This document shows positions 1 to 5,459 of a DNA stretch of 5,488 bases, in pieces. Position numbers and translations under genes: made by a program. The notes under the pieces are model-generated. The model was not told the DNA's origin. It saw only the letters and a program-made list of their open reading frames with translations, and did not search any database. Positions within the stretch are counted from its first letter, which is position 1; every line of letters begins with the position of its first letter. This DNA comes from Microthrixaceae bacterium (lineage in GTDB: Bacteria; Actinomycetota; Acidimicrobiia; Acidimicrobiales; Acidimicrobilacustridaceae): assembly GCA_023264915.1 (NCBI GenBank), contig JAHFUU010000213.1:1-5488 (forward strand). The letters are read 5' to 3'.

Positions 1-1149
1 TCGGGACTGGCGGTGTTCCACCCAAAGGGCGGCACAGTTCGCCGGATCATGGAGCACTACTCCCGCGAGCGTCACGAGCAGGCGGGCTATGAGTTCGTCT
101 ACTCACCACACATCGCCAAGGAAGACCTGTTTCGAATCAGCGGGCACCTCCAGTGGTACGAGGAGAGCATGTACCCCGCCATGGAGCTCGACGGCGGCAC
201 CGACTACTACCTCAAGCCGATGAACTGCCCCTTCCACATCCTCATCTACAAGAGCCGCCAGCGGTCCTACCGCGACCTGCCGATGAGGCTCTTCGAGTTC
301 GGGACGGTCTACCGCTACGAGAAGTCTGGTGTCGTCCAGGGCCTGACGCGAGCGCGGGGCTTCGCCCAGGACGACGCTCACATCTTCACGACAAGGCAGG
401 ACATGGTCCATGAGATCCGGTCTCTTCTCGTCTTCGTCCTTGACCTGTTGCGCGACTACGGCCTTGATGACTTCTACCTCGAGCTCTCAACCAAGCCCGA
501 GGAGAAGGCCGTGGGCTCCGATCAGGAGTGGGACGAAGCGACCGAGGCCTTGCGAGAGGCGGCAGACGGGATGGAGGGCCTGCCGCACGAGCTCGTCCTC
601 GACCCGGGTGGAGGGGCGTTCTACGGCCCGAAGATCTCTGTTCAGGCCCGCGACGCGATAGGTCGAACCTGGCAGATCTCGACGATCCAGCTCGACTTCC
701 AGCTTCCGCAGCGGTTCGACCTCGAGTACGTGGCTGCCGACGGCCAGCGGCATCGGCCCACGATGATCCATCGCGCCCTGTTCGGCTCGATCGAACGGTT
801 CTTCGCGATCCTCGTCGAGCACTACGCGGGCGCATTCCCAGCGTGGCTCGCACCCGTGCAGGTCAAGATCCTGCCAGTGCGCGACGACCATGACGCCTAC
901 GCGATGCGTCTGGCAGACCGCCTCCGCGGCGAAGGCTTCCGTGCGGAGATGGTCGAGGCTGACGAGCCCCTCGGAGGTCGAATCCGTAAGGCGAAGCTCG
1001 AGAAGGTCCCTTTCGTGCTGGTTGTAGGGGACGACGATGTCGCCAACAGCACTGCAGGTGTCAACCCGCGCGCCGGCGATGTCGAGCGCGGCGTGCCCGT
1101 CGAGCATTTCATAGAACGCCTGGCGGCCGACGTCCTGGCCCACGCCTGA
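1..1149 (+). CDS. thrS: Threonyl-tRNA synthetase, C-terminal part (5' truncated by window edge)
   Basis: This is a cytoplasmic class II aminoacyl-tRNA synthetase that activates threonine with ATP and charges tRNA-Thr. The frame is open from base 1, so the GTG at 13 is an internal valine codon and not a start. The 382 visible residues begin at motif 1 ([14 protein letters not shown]). The three zinc ligands that recognise the threonine hydroxyl are present: Cys76 in MNCP, His127 in DDAHIF and His257 in MIHRALFGS. Motif 2 is around YRYEKSG...TRARGF, and motif 3 contains GSIERFF. From about residue 278 ([12 protein letters not shown]) an HGTP anticodon-binding domain runs to the end and closes with [17 protein letters not shown], a form I associate with actinobacterial ThrS. 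The N-terminal TGS and editing domains lie outside the window. The full protein is normally about 640-690 residues. No terminator is seen before the next gene, 24 bp away, which suggests cotranscription. Confidence 0.97.
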   Translation, partial: SGLAVFHPKGGTVRRIMEHYSRERHEQAGYEFVYSPHIAKEDLFRISGHLQWYEESMYPAMELDGGTDYYLKPMNCPFHILIYKSRQRSYRDLPMRLFEFGTVYRYEKSGVVQGLTRARGFAQDDAHIFTTRQDMVHEIRSLLVFVLDLLRDYGLDDFYLELSTKPEEKAVGSDQEWDEATEALREAADGMEGLPHELVLDPGGGAFYGPKISVQARDAIGRTWQISTIQLDFQLPQRFDLEYVAADGQRHRPTMIHRALFGSIERFFAILVEHYAGAFPAWLAPVQVKILPVRDDHDAYAMRLADRLRGEGFRAEMVEADEPLGGRIRKAKLEKVPFVLVVGDDDVANSTAGVNPRAGDVERGVPVEHFIERLAADVLAHA

Positions 1150-1159
1150 GAGCCGATCC

Positions 1160-1164
1160 GGAGG
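1160..1164 (+). promoter_or_regulatory. Ribosome-binding site of the HIT gene
   Basis: GGAGG lies nine bases before the GTG at 1174. It supports that GTG as the start and shows that the HIT gene has its own translation initiation although it follows thrS closely. Confidence 0.75.
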
Positions 1165-1173
1165 CAACCGCCA

Positions 1174-1695
1174 GTGCAGCTTGAGCATCTTTGGGCGGGG
1201 TGGCGCAGCGCCTACATCGAGTCGATATCCGAGTCCGAGAGCGCCGAGCCGTCGGCGGACGCGGGCCGGGGCTCCCTGTTCGAGCGGCTGCTGGCAGAAG
1301 AGGACGACCAGGGCACCTTCATCGTTCACCGTGGCCCCAGCTGCTTCGTGATCCTCAACCTCTATCCCTACACCAATGGCCATGTCCTGGTCATGCCCAA
1401 CCGAGCGGTCGCCGAGATCGAAGACCTCGACGCCGACGAGCTGGCAGAGCTGTGGTCGTTGGTACGAGACGCGGTGGTGGCCATCAAGGCTGCGTACCAC
1501 TGTGACGGCATCAACATCGGCATGAACCTGGGTCGGGCGGGCGGAGCCGGGGTGCCCGAGCATCTTCACGTCCACGTCCTTCCACGTTGGGCCGGTGACA
1601 CGAACTTCACCACCACCGTCGCAGAGACCCGAGTGATGCCCGAATCCCTCTCGGTCAGCTGGCAGAAGCTGCGCGACTCCTGGCCCCCCGCCTGA
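1174..1695 (+). CDS. HIT-family nucleotide hydrolase/phosphorylase, probable Ap4A phosphorylase
   Basis: This 173-residue protein has a histidine-triad domain. The hallmark HxHxH motif is His130-Leu-His132-Val-His134, followed by LPRW; by family knowledge the central His132 is the nucleophile that forms the nucleotidyl intermediate. The substrate-side strand LNLYPYTNGHVLVMP (residues 61-75) and the segment NIGMNLGRAGGAGVP just before the triad match the mycobacterial Rv2613c type, which is a diadenosine tetraphosphate phosphorylase. The GTG start at 1174 has a good GGAGG site at 1160-1164, nine bases upstream. It lies 24 bp after thrS, the same order as Rv2614c-Rv2613c, so the two are probably one operon. 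An acidic stretch near residues 18-45 precedes the core. I am sure of the HIT fold. The Ap4A phosphorylase role rests on recalled similarity and synteny; an Ap4A or adenylyl-sulfate hydrolase activity is the alternative. Confidence 0.93.
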   Translation: MQLEHLWAGWRSAYIESISESESAEPSADAGRGSLFERLLAEEDDQGTFIVHRGPSCFVILNLYPYTNGHVLVMPNRAVAEIEDLDADELAELWSLVRDAVVAIKAAYHCDGINIGMNLGRAGGAGVPEHLHVHVLPRWAGDTNFTTTVAETRVMPESLSVSWQKLRDSWPPA

Positions 1696-1722
1696 TCGGG
1701 TGGTCAGGCGCCGGCCAGATCA
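1693..1722 (+). terminator. Weak hairpin overlapping the HIT gene stop codon
   Basis: TGATC at 1693-1697 pairs with GATCA at 1718-1722. Inside it TGGTC (1701-1705) pairs with GGCCA (1713-1717) with one G-T wobble, and there is an unpaired GGG on the left side. No T-run follows. It could slow or end transcription of the thrS-HIT unit before the separate promoter of the next gene, but the pairing is imperfect, so it is only a candidate. Confidence 0.25.
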
Positions 1723-1778
1723 CATGGATCGAGGCGGAGGCAGGATCGAGGGATTGTCGACCATTCCCACCGTTGGCC

Positions 1779-1784
1779 TACCGT
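1779..1784 (+). promoter_or_regulatory. Candidate -10 box for a leaderless transcript of the small membrane-protein gene
   Basis: TACCGT fits the actinobacterial TANNNT -10 pattern. It ends seven bases before the GTG at 1792, which would place transcription start at or within one base of the start codon. No purine-rich Shine-Dalgarno sequence lies before the GTG, as expected for a leaderless mRNA. Upstream, TTGTCG at 1754-1759 is a poor -35 match with a 19-base spacer. This is inferred from sequence pattern only. Confidence 0.45.
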
Positions 1785-1791
1785 CGGTCTC

Positions 1792-2379
1792 GTGACAGCC
1801 GAGGAGGCGACGGCACCCGAGGGAAGCGAACGCGCCGACGGCGACGGGCACCTCGAGGGCGACGGGCCGGACACCGAGACCCGCCCGCTGACGTCTGAGG
1901 CCATACGCGACGCGTTGCCTCAAGACCTCGACTCGGGCGGCGTCACCGGCCCATACATGTTCCCCGACAACAACCGCCGACGGATCCCTGCGGTTCTGTA
2001 CTGGGCGGTCTCAGCTGCTTGCGTGACGACATGGTTCCTGACCAGGGACTCACACCCGGTGCTCGTGAACGCGGGCTTCCTGTGGGCGGCGGCCGGCCTG
2101 GCGGTCGTGGGGGCATACAGCTTCGTGGCGGGATGGGACCTGAACATCGACGAGCGCGACGCGCTGGTCGTGGCCGTCAAGCAGGTTGGCTTCCCGGTCG
2201 GGCACGCGTCAGCCCAGATGGGTTGGCGCGGCATGCTGAGTCGACCCACGTGGCGGATCTTGCTCTATGAGGCCGAGGATCCCCCGACACAACGTGGCCT
2301 CGTGCTCGTCGACGGTGTCGACGGATCAGTGGTCGAGTGGTTCGTCGAGGCCAACCCCGAGAACTGGGACGAGCTCTGA
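1792..2379 (+). CDS. Conserved-looking membrane protein of unknown function, two predicted helices
   Basis: I do not recognise this 195-residue protein. Residues 1-48 are acidic and low in complexity (Glu, Asp, Gly, Thr) and probably disordered. RRR at 62-64 precedes a first hydrophobic helix at about 65-83, and a second helix spans about 92-114. By the positive-inside rule both ends would face the cytoplasm, with a short outside loop (TRDSHPVLVN). The C-terminal 80 residues look like a compact alpha/beta domain: an amphipathic DALVVAVKQVGF segment, then WRILLYE, GLVLVDGVDG and SVVEWFVEANPENW. The GTG start at 1792 is chosen because the reading frame, the lack of a Shine-Dalgarno sequence and the -10 box seven bases upstream agree. 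It is separated from the HIT gene by 96 bp and converges on the DinB-like gene. It is probably a real gene given the clear helices and the bounded intergenic gaps; its function is unknown. Confidence 0.78.
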   Translation: MTAEEATAPEGSERADGDGHLEGDGPDTETRPLTSEAIRDALPQDLDSGGVTGPYMFPDNNRRRIPAVLYWAVSAACVTTWFLTRDSHPVLVNAGFLWAAAGLAVVGAYSFVAGWDLNIDERDALVVAVKQVGFPVGHASAQMGWRGMLSRPTWRILLYEAEDPPTQRGLVLVDGVDGSVVEWFVEANPENWDEL

Positions 2380-2383
2380 TGTG

Positions 2384-2405
2384 CCAGCGCGAGCTCGCAC
2401 GCTGG
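2384..2405. terminator. Hairpin just after the membrane-protein gene, candidate terminator
   Basis: CCAGC (2384-2388) pairs with GCTGG (2401-2405). Inside it is the 10-bp palindrome GCGAGCTCGC (2389-2398), with AC (2399-2400) bulged. The hairpin starts five bases after the stop of the plus-strand gene. No T-tract follows on either strand. Terminators lacking a U-tract have been proposed in Actinobacteria, so a role in ending the plus transcript, and read the other way the DinB-like transcript, is plausible. Confidence 0.5.
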
Positions 2406-2419
2406 TCAGCGGGCGGACG

Positions 2420-2437
2420 AGTCAGGCGCGCCTGACT
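2420..2437. terminator. Perfect 18-bp palindrome at the convergent gene junction
   Basis: AGTCAGGCGCGCCTGACT reads identically on both strands and overlaps the TGA stop of the minus-strand DinB-like gene (2422-2424 on the plus coordinates). As RNA it folds into a seven-base-pair stem with a CGCG loop from either strand. Its position between the ends of two converging genes fits a bidirectional terminator. No T-run is present. A protein-binding palindrome is the alternative. Confidence 0.5.
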
Positions 2438-2925
2438 GAGTTGATCGTCTCCTCGACCTTGTGAAGCCCATCTGATCCGGTGCGAACCGCCTCTCGGAGG
2501 ACATCGAGCGCGCTCAGCTCACCGTCGCTGCTGTCGAGGTGTGCCGCACGGCCCCAGTCGCCGGCAGGGACCCTCTCGGCGCGGCTGGCCAGAGCACTCG
2601 TTGCTGCATCGAGTGCTCTGAGCTGAGCAGGCACGTCCTGGGTGCCTGAGGCGACGACGGTGGCCGGTTCTGCAAGGGTGCCCGGAAGCTGGGGCGATTG
2701 CTCGATCAGGATCACGTCCAGCGCTTGGCTCAGATCTGAGATGCGGGTGGCACAAGCCCGGGTGATGTCCAGTGCGGACATCCCCTCGGGCCCTGGCCTG
2801 GTGATGATCGAGATCCAGGTGTCATCCCCGCTGATCGGGCAGAGAAGTGCCGAGAAGCGCCGCGGGTAGCTTCGGAGAGCCGCGATTCCGTCTTGGGGCG
2901 AGAGTGCTGACAGGTCGAGGGTCAT
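2422..2925 (-). CDS. DinB-like four-helix protein with a degenerate metal site
   Basis: This is a 167-residue soluble protein. The pattern ALRSYPRRFSALL at 16-28, MSALDITRACATRISDLSQAL at 49-69, the helix LRALDAATSALASRAERVPAGDW (102-124) and the closing GELSALDVLREAV...LHKVE resemble the DinB / mycothiol-dependent maleylpyruvate isomerase-like four-helix bundle. Family members usually carry three histidines that bind a metal: one in the second helix and an H-x3-H pair near the end. Here the second helix has none, and the last helix has Arg148, Ser151-Asp152 and only His155 near those places, so the metal site looks lost. This comparison is from memory of the family. The ATG overlaps the stop of the EF-G2 gene as ATGA, with no clear Shine-Dalgarno sequence before it, so translation is probably coupled to EF-G2. 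The partner or substrate is unknown. It could also be an unrelated helical protein. Confidence 0.8.
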   Translation of the reverse strand: MTLDLSALSPQDGIAALRSYPRRFSALLCPISGDDTWISIITRPGPEGMSALDITRACATRISDLSQALDVILIEQSPQLPGTLAEPATVVASGTQDVPAQLRALDAATSALASRAERVPAGDWGRAAHLDSSDGELSALDVLREAVRTGSDGLHKVEETINSVRRA

Positions 2926-4997
2926 TCGACTTCGTGCTTCGAGCCGCCCTGTGTGGCAGCTGCGCTCTGGAGGTGCTGGGGTAGCACGTCGTAGTGGTGG
3001 AACTCGGCGGTGAACCGGCCCCGGCCACTGGTCATCGACCGTAGATCGATCGCATAGGTGCGTATCTCAGAGGTCGGGACGGTCGCGATGATGACCTGCT
3101 CGCCGTCGTCGGCTGCCTCGGTCCCCTGCACCCGGGCTCGCCGCGAGTTGAGGTCGCCCATCACGTCTCCCTGGAAGTCGTTGGGAACAGTGACCTCTAT
3201 GAGGGAGACGGGCTCCAAGATGACCGGACTCGCCTTCTCCATCGCTGCCTTGAACCCGATCCGGCCGGCCATCTTGAAGCTCATCTCAGAGGAGTCGACC
3301 GAGTGGTACTTGCCGTCATAGCAGGTGACCCGGACGTCCACGACCGGGAACCCGAACACGCCGCCGTCGTGCATCGCCTCCTCGATGCCCTTCTCGACGG
3401 CGGGGATGAACTGGCGTGGGATGGCGCCACCGACGACCTTGTCATCGAAGACGAACCCTTCGCCACGATCTAGGGGTTCGACCTTCAGGTTGCACACACC
3501 GAACTGACCGTGACCGCCGCTCTGCTTCTTGAACTTCCCTTCGGCATCCGCGGCGGTCGTGATCGTTTCGCGGTAAGGGACCTTGACCTCTTCGGTGTCG
3601 ACGTTCACCCCGAACTTGCGCTCGAGCTTCTCGAGAGCGATGAGCAGGTGCGTGTCTCCCATGCCCCGGAGAAGCATCTGCTTGGTCTGGTCGTTGCGCT
3701 CGACGACCAGCGCCTGATCCTCTTCCTGGAGCCTGTGCAAAGACGTCGACAGCTTGTCGTCGTCAGCTTGGGTTCGGGCTCGGATGGCAAATGACAGCAC
3801 CGGCTCGGGCTGACGGATCGGTGGCACCGTCACGGGCTTGCCCTTGGGGGCGAGCGTGTCGCTCGTGCCTGTGTCCGAGAGCTTGGCCACCGCCGCGATG
3901 TCGCCCGCAGGCACCGAGGGGACATCCAGGTGGTCCCGTCCCCTCATCGCAAAGAGACCATGGAGGCGCTCGTTCGCGCCGGTCCGGGTGTTGTTGAGGT
4001 GGTCATCGGAGCTGATGGTGCCCGACAGCACTCGGAACAACGAGATCTGGCCCACATAGGGATCCGCGATCGTCTTGAACACGAATGCGAGTGGGTCCGC
4101 TGACGGGTCGGGCCTCACTTCGACAGCTTCGTCACCGGCAGTCACCTCGACAGGCGGGCGCTCGAGTGGCGACGGTCCGATCTCGCAGATGAAGTCAGCG
4201 AGACGGTCGATTCCGATGCGTCGCGTTGCAGACCCGCACACGACTGGGAAGACCGTTGCGTCGTCGACACCCAGATGCAGCGTGTGCTCGAGCTCCTCGG
4301 GGCTCGGGACGTCACCTTCGAGGTAGCGCTCGAGCTGCTCGTCGTCGGCGACGACGATGCCCTCGACGAGGGTCTCGTGGACCTGTTGCTCGCGGGACTC
4401 CATCTCGTCTGGGATCTCACCGACGCTTGCCTCCCCGTCTGAGTACAGGTGCGCCGTGTCGGTCAACAGATCCGCGATGCCCTTGAACTCAGACTCTTCG
4501 CCGATTGGAAGCTCGAGCGGCGCGATCCCGGCGCCGAACGTCTCGCTCAGCCCATCGAGGGTGCGATCAAAGCTCGCGCGCTCGCGGTCGAGCTTGTTCA
4601 CGAAGACCATCCGGGGCAGCTTGATCTTGGCGGCCTGCTTCCAGAACTTCTCGGTCTGGACCTCGACGCCCTCGACGGCGCTCACGACGAACACTGCCAG
4701 GTCAGCGACCCGGAGGGCTGCTGCCACCTCACCTTCGAAGTCGGCATACCCGGGGGTGTCGATCAGGTTGATCTTGTGGCCGTTCCACTCGATGGGGGCC
4801 AGAGCCAACGACAGCGATTGGCCGCGCTTCTGCTCCTCGGGATCGAAGTCGCACACGGTGCTGCCATCCTCGACGCGCCCCATTCGCGGGATTGCGCCTG
4901 ACTGGACCAGGAGGGCTTCGGCCAAGGTGGTCTTGCCGGTGCCACCGTGGCCCACGAGGACGACGTTGCGGATCTTCTCCGGTGCCACTTGGTTCAC
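2922..4997 (-). CDS. fusA2: Elongation factor G-like protein, EF-G2/FusA2 type
   Basis: This five-domain translational GTPase has 691 residues from the GTG at 4997, close to the usual 690-715. The G1 P-loop is GHGGTGKT (16-23), G3 is DTPGY (80-84), G4 is NKLD (134-137) and G5 is near GSAT (255-258). Domain II spans about 300-393, III about 399-473, IV about 474-593 (SGGHGQFG, and YHSVDSSEMSFK at the tip) and V about 594-678 (GDVMGDLNSRRARVQG). Canonical EF-G has AHIDAGKT and DTPGH; Tyr84 here replaces the His that activates water for GTP hydrolysis. This marks the EF-G-like paralogue family (compare Rv0120c). No rpsL, rpsG or tuf lies nearby, so this is not the str-operon copy. The tip His of domain IV (His565) is kept, so ribosome binding is plausible. 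Its function in the cell is unsettled. The frame is open up to an ATG at 5138, but homology begins at the GTG. It forms a two-gene operon with the DinB-like gene. Confidence 0.94.
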   Translation of the reverse strand: MNQVAPEKIRNVVLVGHGGTGKTTLAEALLVQSGAIPRMGRVEDGSTVCDFDPEEQKRGQSLSLALAPIEWNGHKINLIDTPGYADFEGEVAAALRVADLAVFVVSAVEGVEVQTEKFWKQAAKIKLPRMVFVNKLDRERASFDRTLDGLSETFGAGIAPLELPIGEESEFKGIADLLTDTAHLYSDGEASVGEIPDEMESREQQVHETLVEGIVVADDEQLERYLEGDVPSPEELEHTLHLGVDDATVFPVVCGSATRRIGIDRLADFICEIGPSPLERPPVEVTAGDEAVEVRPDPSADPLAFVFKTIADPYVGQISLFRVLSGTISSDDHLNNTRTGANERLHGLFAMRGRDHLDVPSVPAGDIAAVAKLSDTGTSDTLAPKGKPVTVPPIRQPEPVLSFAIRARTQADDDKLSTSLHRLQEEDQALVVERNDQTKQMLLRGMGDTHLLIALEKLERKFGVNVDTEEVKVPYRETITTAADAEGKFKKQSGGHGQFGVCNLKVEPLDRGEGFVFDDKVVGGAIPRQFIPAVEKGIEEAMHDGGVFGFPVVDVRVTCYDGKYHSVDSSEMSFKMAGRIGFKAAMEKASPVILEPVSLIEVTVPNDFQGDVMGDLNSRRARVQGTEAADDGEQVIIATVPTSEIRTYAIDLRSMTSGRGRFTAEFHHYDVLPQHLQSAAATQGGSKHEVE

Positions 4998-5003
4998 GGG
5001 CCA

Positions 5004-5008
5004 CCCCC
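5004..5008 (-). promoter_or_regulatory. Ribosome-binding site that sets the EF-G2 start
   Basis: On the minus strand GGGGG (within TGGGGGTGG) lies six bases before the GTG at 4997. The upstream in-frame ATG at 5138 has no such site, and the 47 residues it would add resemble no EF-G N-terminus. This favours the GTG. Confidence 0.55.
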
Positions 5009-5241
5009 AGGTGTGCTCTGTACGGATCGTGCTCAGCCAACGGCCCCAGGTCTGGGCTCGACAGGTCGGATGCCGTCGCGGCGCTGTGGCCGCAGCGTAG
5101 GCAACATTCGCGGCCGGTGCCCAGGTGGCCTGGGGCATCGGAGTTGACGCCCGGCCAGACTCGCGTGTCCGCCGGGGGACCGGGTCGCCAAGGGATCATC
5201 GTCGCTCCCCATGGGTCGCCAGCTCGGACCGCCAGTCGTTT

Positions 5242-5282
5242 GGCCATCCCCGATCGACGAGAGGTGTCGATCGGGGATGGCC
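5242..5282. repeat. Perfect 17-bp inverted repeat with 7-base loop
   Basis: GGCCATCCCCGATCGAC (5242-5258) is exactly complementary to GTCGATCGGGGATGGCC (5266-5282), with the loop GAGAGGT between. A T-G wobble could extend the stem by one. Neither strand has a T-run after the stem. It could be a U-less terminator of an unseen small RNA, an RNA hairpin in a long leader, or a DNA cruciform or binding site. Its position between two divergent genes does not fit the termination of either one. Confidence 0.85.
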
Positions 5283-5302
5283 GACCCCGGGGCCGACCCC
5301 GG
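5279..5302. repeat. Two tandem copies of a 12-bp GC-only-rich unit
   Basis: GGCCGACCCCGG occurs twice in direct succession at 5279-5290 and 5291-5302. The first copy overlaps the last four bases of the 17-bp inverted repeat arm, and CCCCGGGG at the junction is itself a palindrome. It is probably a slippage duplication; a role in the neighbouring promoter region is possible but not shown. Confidence 0.75.
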
Positions 5303-5358
5303 GCCAGCCTTGGGGGAGACGCCTGGTTCCCAGGATGCGGCCGGGACGGTTGTCTTGT

Positions 5359-5367
5359 TGGTAACCT
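5359..5367 (+). promoter_or_regulatory. Candidate extended -10 promoter for the rightward gene
   Basis: TGGTAACCT contains TAACCT (5362-5367), a TANNNT -10, preceded by TGG, which fits the extended -10 pattern. No clear -35 sits at the usual distance, as is common with extended -10 promoters. Transcription would start near 5374 and give an 86-base leader to the ATG at 5460. Confidence 0.4.
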
Positions 5368-5377
5368 GAACGCCATC

Positions 5378-5425
5378 CACCGGCCATGCACCCCCGGTGC
5401 CAGGTCCCGTGGGTCACCCAACGGG
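5378..5425 (+). promoter_or_regulatory. Structured leader upstream of the last gene
   Basis: In the predicted leader, CACCGG (5378-5383) can pair with CCGGTG (5394-5399), or GCACC (5388-5392) with GGTGC (5396-5400). These two pairings exclude each other. A further hairpin pairs CCCGTGGG (5406-5413) with CCCAACGGG (5417-5425), with one bulged A and a TCA loop, ending 21 bases before the GAGGAG site. It could affect translation of the gene at 5460. It matches no riboswitch family I know, and short stems are common in GC-rich DNA. Confidence 0.3.
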
Positions 5426-5446
5426 AGCCGGCCAACCGGACCCCTC

Positions 5447-5452
5447 GAGGAG
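5447..5452 (+). promoter_or_regulatory. Strong ribosome-binding site for the truncated last gene
   Basis: GAGGAG sits seven bases before the ATG at 5460. It is the best Shine-Dalgarno sequence in the window and is the main evidence that a gene starts there. Confidence 0.8.
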
Positions 5453-5459
5453 TAATCCC

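Larger units (their letters stand above)
4998..5459. other. Divergent, repeat-rich intergenic region
   Basis: These 462 bp separate the start of EF-G2 (leftward) from the gene beginning at 5460 (rightward). I see no convincing protein gene here; open frames on both strands lack ribosome sites and recognisable motifs. It holds several repeats: CCCAGGT three times (5006, 5045, 5120), two of them within short inverted repeats; the 9-mer GGGTCGCCA twice (5182-5190 and 5213-5221, start to start 31 bp); a perfect 17-bp inverted repeat (5242-5282); a 12-bp tandem duplication (5279-5302); and a candidate promoter (5359-5367). On the minus strand TACGCT (5099 down to 5094) could be a -10 for EF-G2, but no good -35 is visible. 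Confidence 0.7.

Noticed and set aside
13..15. GTG at 13 as the start of thrS
   Set aside because: The frame is open to base 1, and the residues before it continue the class II motif 1 region, so the gene is truncated by the window and starts well upstream.
487..1575. Long minus-strand open frame (362 codons) opposite thrS and the HIT gene
   Set aside because: It is antisense to two well-supported genes and spans both; such frames arise from GC-rich third codon positions. It shows no recognisable domain.
4357..5100. Plus-strand open frame (247 codons) opposite the EF-G2 N-terminal half
   Set aside because: It lies mostly antisense to conserved GTPase motifs and has Ser/Arg-rich composition typical of a shadow frame.
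4998..5138. N-terminal extension of the EF-G2 gene to the in-frame ATG at 5138
   Set aside because: The 47 added residues are Ala/Arg/Trp-rich and unlike any EF-G N-terminus, the ATG lacks a ribosome site, and EF-G homology begins at the GTG at 4997 with GGGGG six bases upstream.
5144..5172. TTGACG at 5144-5149 as a rightward -35 box
   Set aside because: No TANNNT -10 lies at the matching distance (the bases near 5167 are GTGTCC), and no gene follows closely.
4729..5421. Minus-strand open frame (230 codons) spanning the intergenic region and the EF-G2 5' end in another frame
   Set aside because: It overlaps conserved EF-G2 coding sequence out of frame, is Pro/Arg/Gly-rich and has no convincing ribosome-binding site.
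4998..5459. tRNA, riboswitch or T-box in the divergent intergenic region
   Set aside because: No cloverleaf, TTCGANNC arm or T-box-like core could be found; the visible structures are simple hairpins and repeats.
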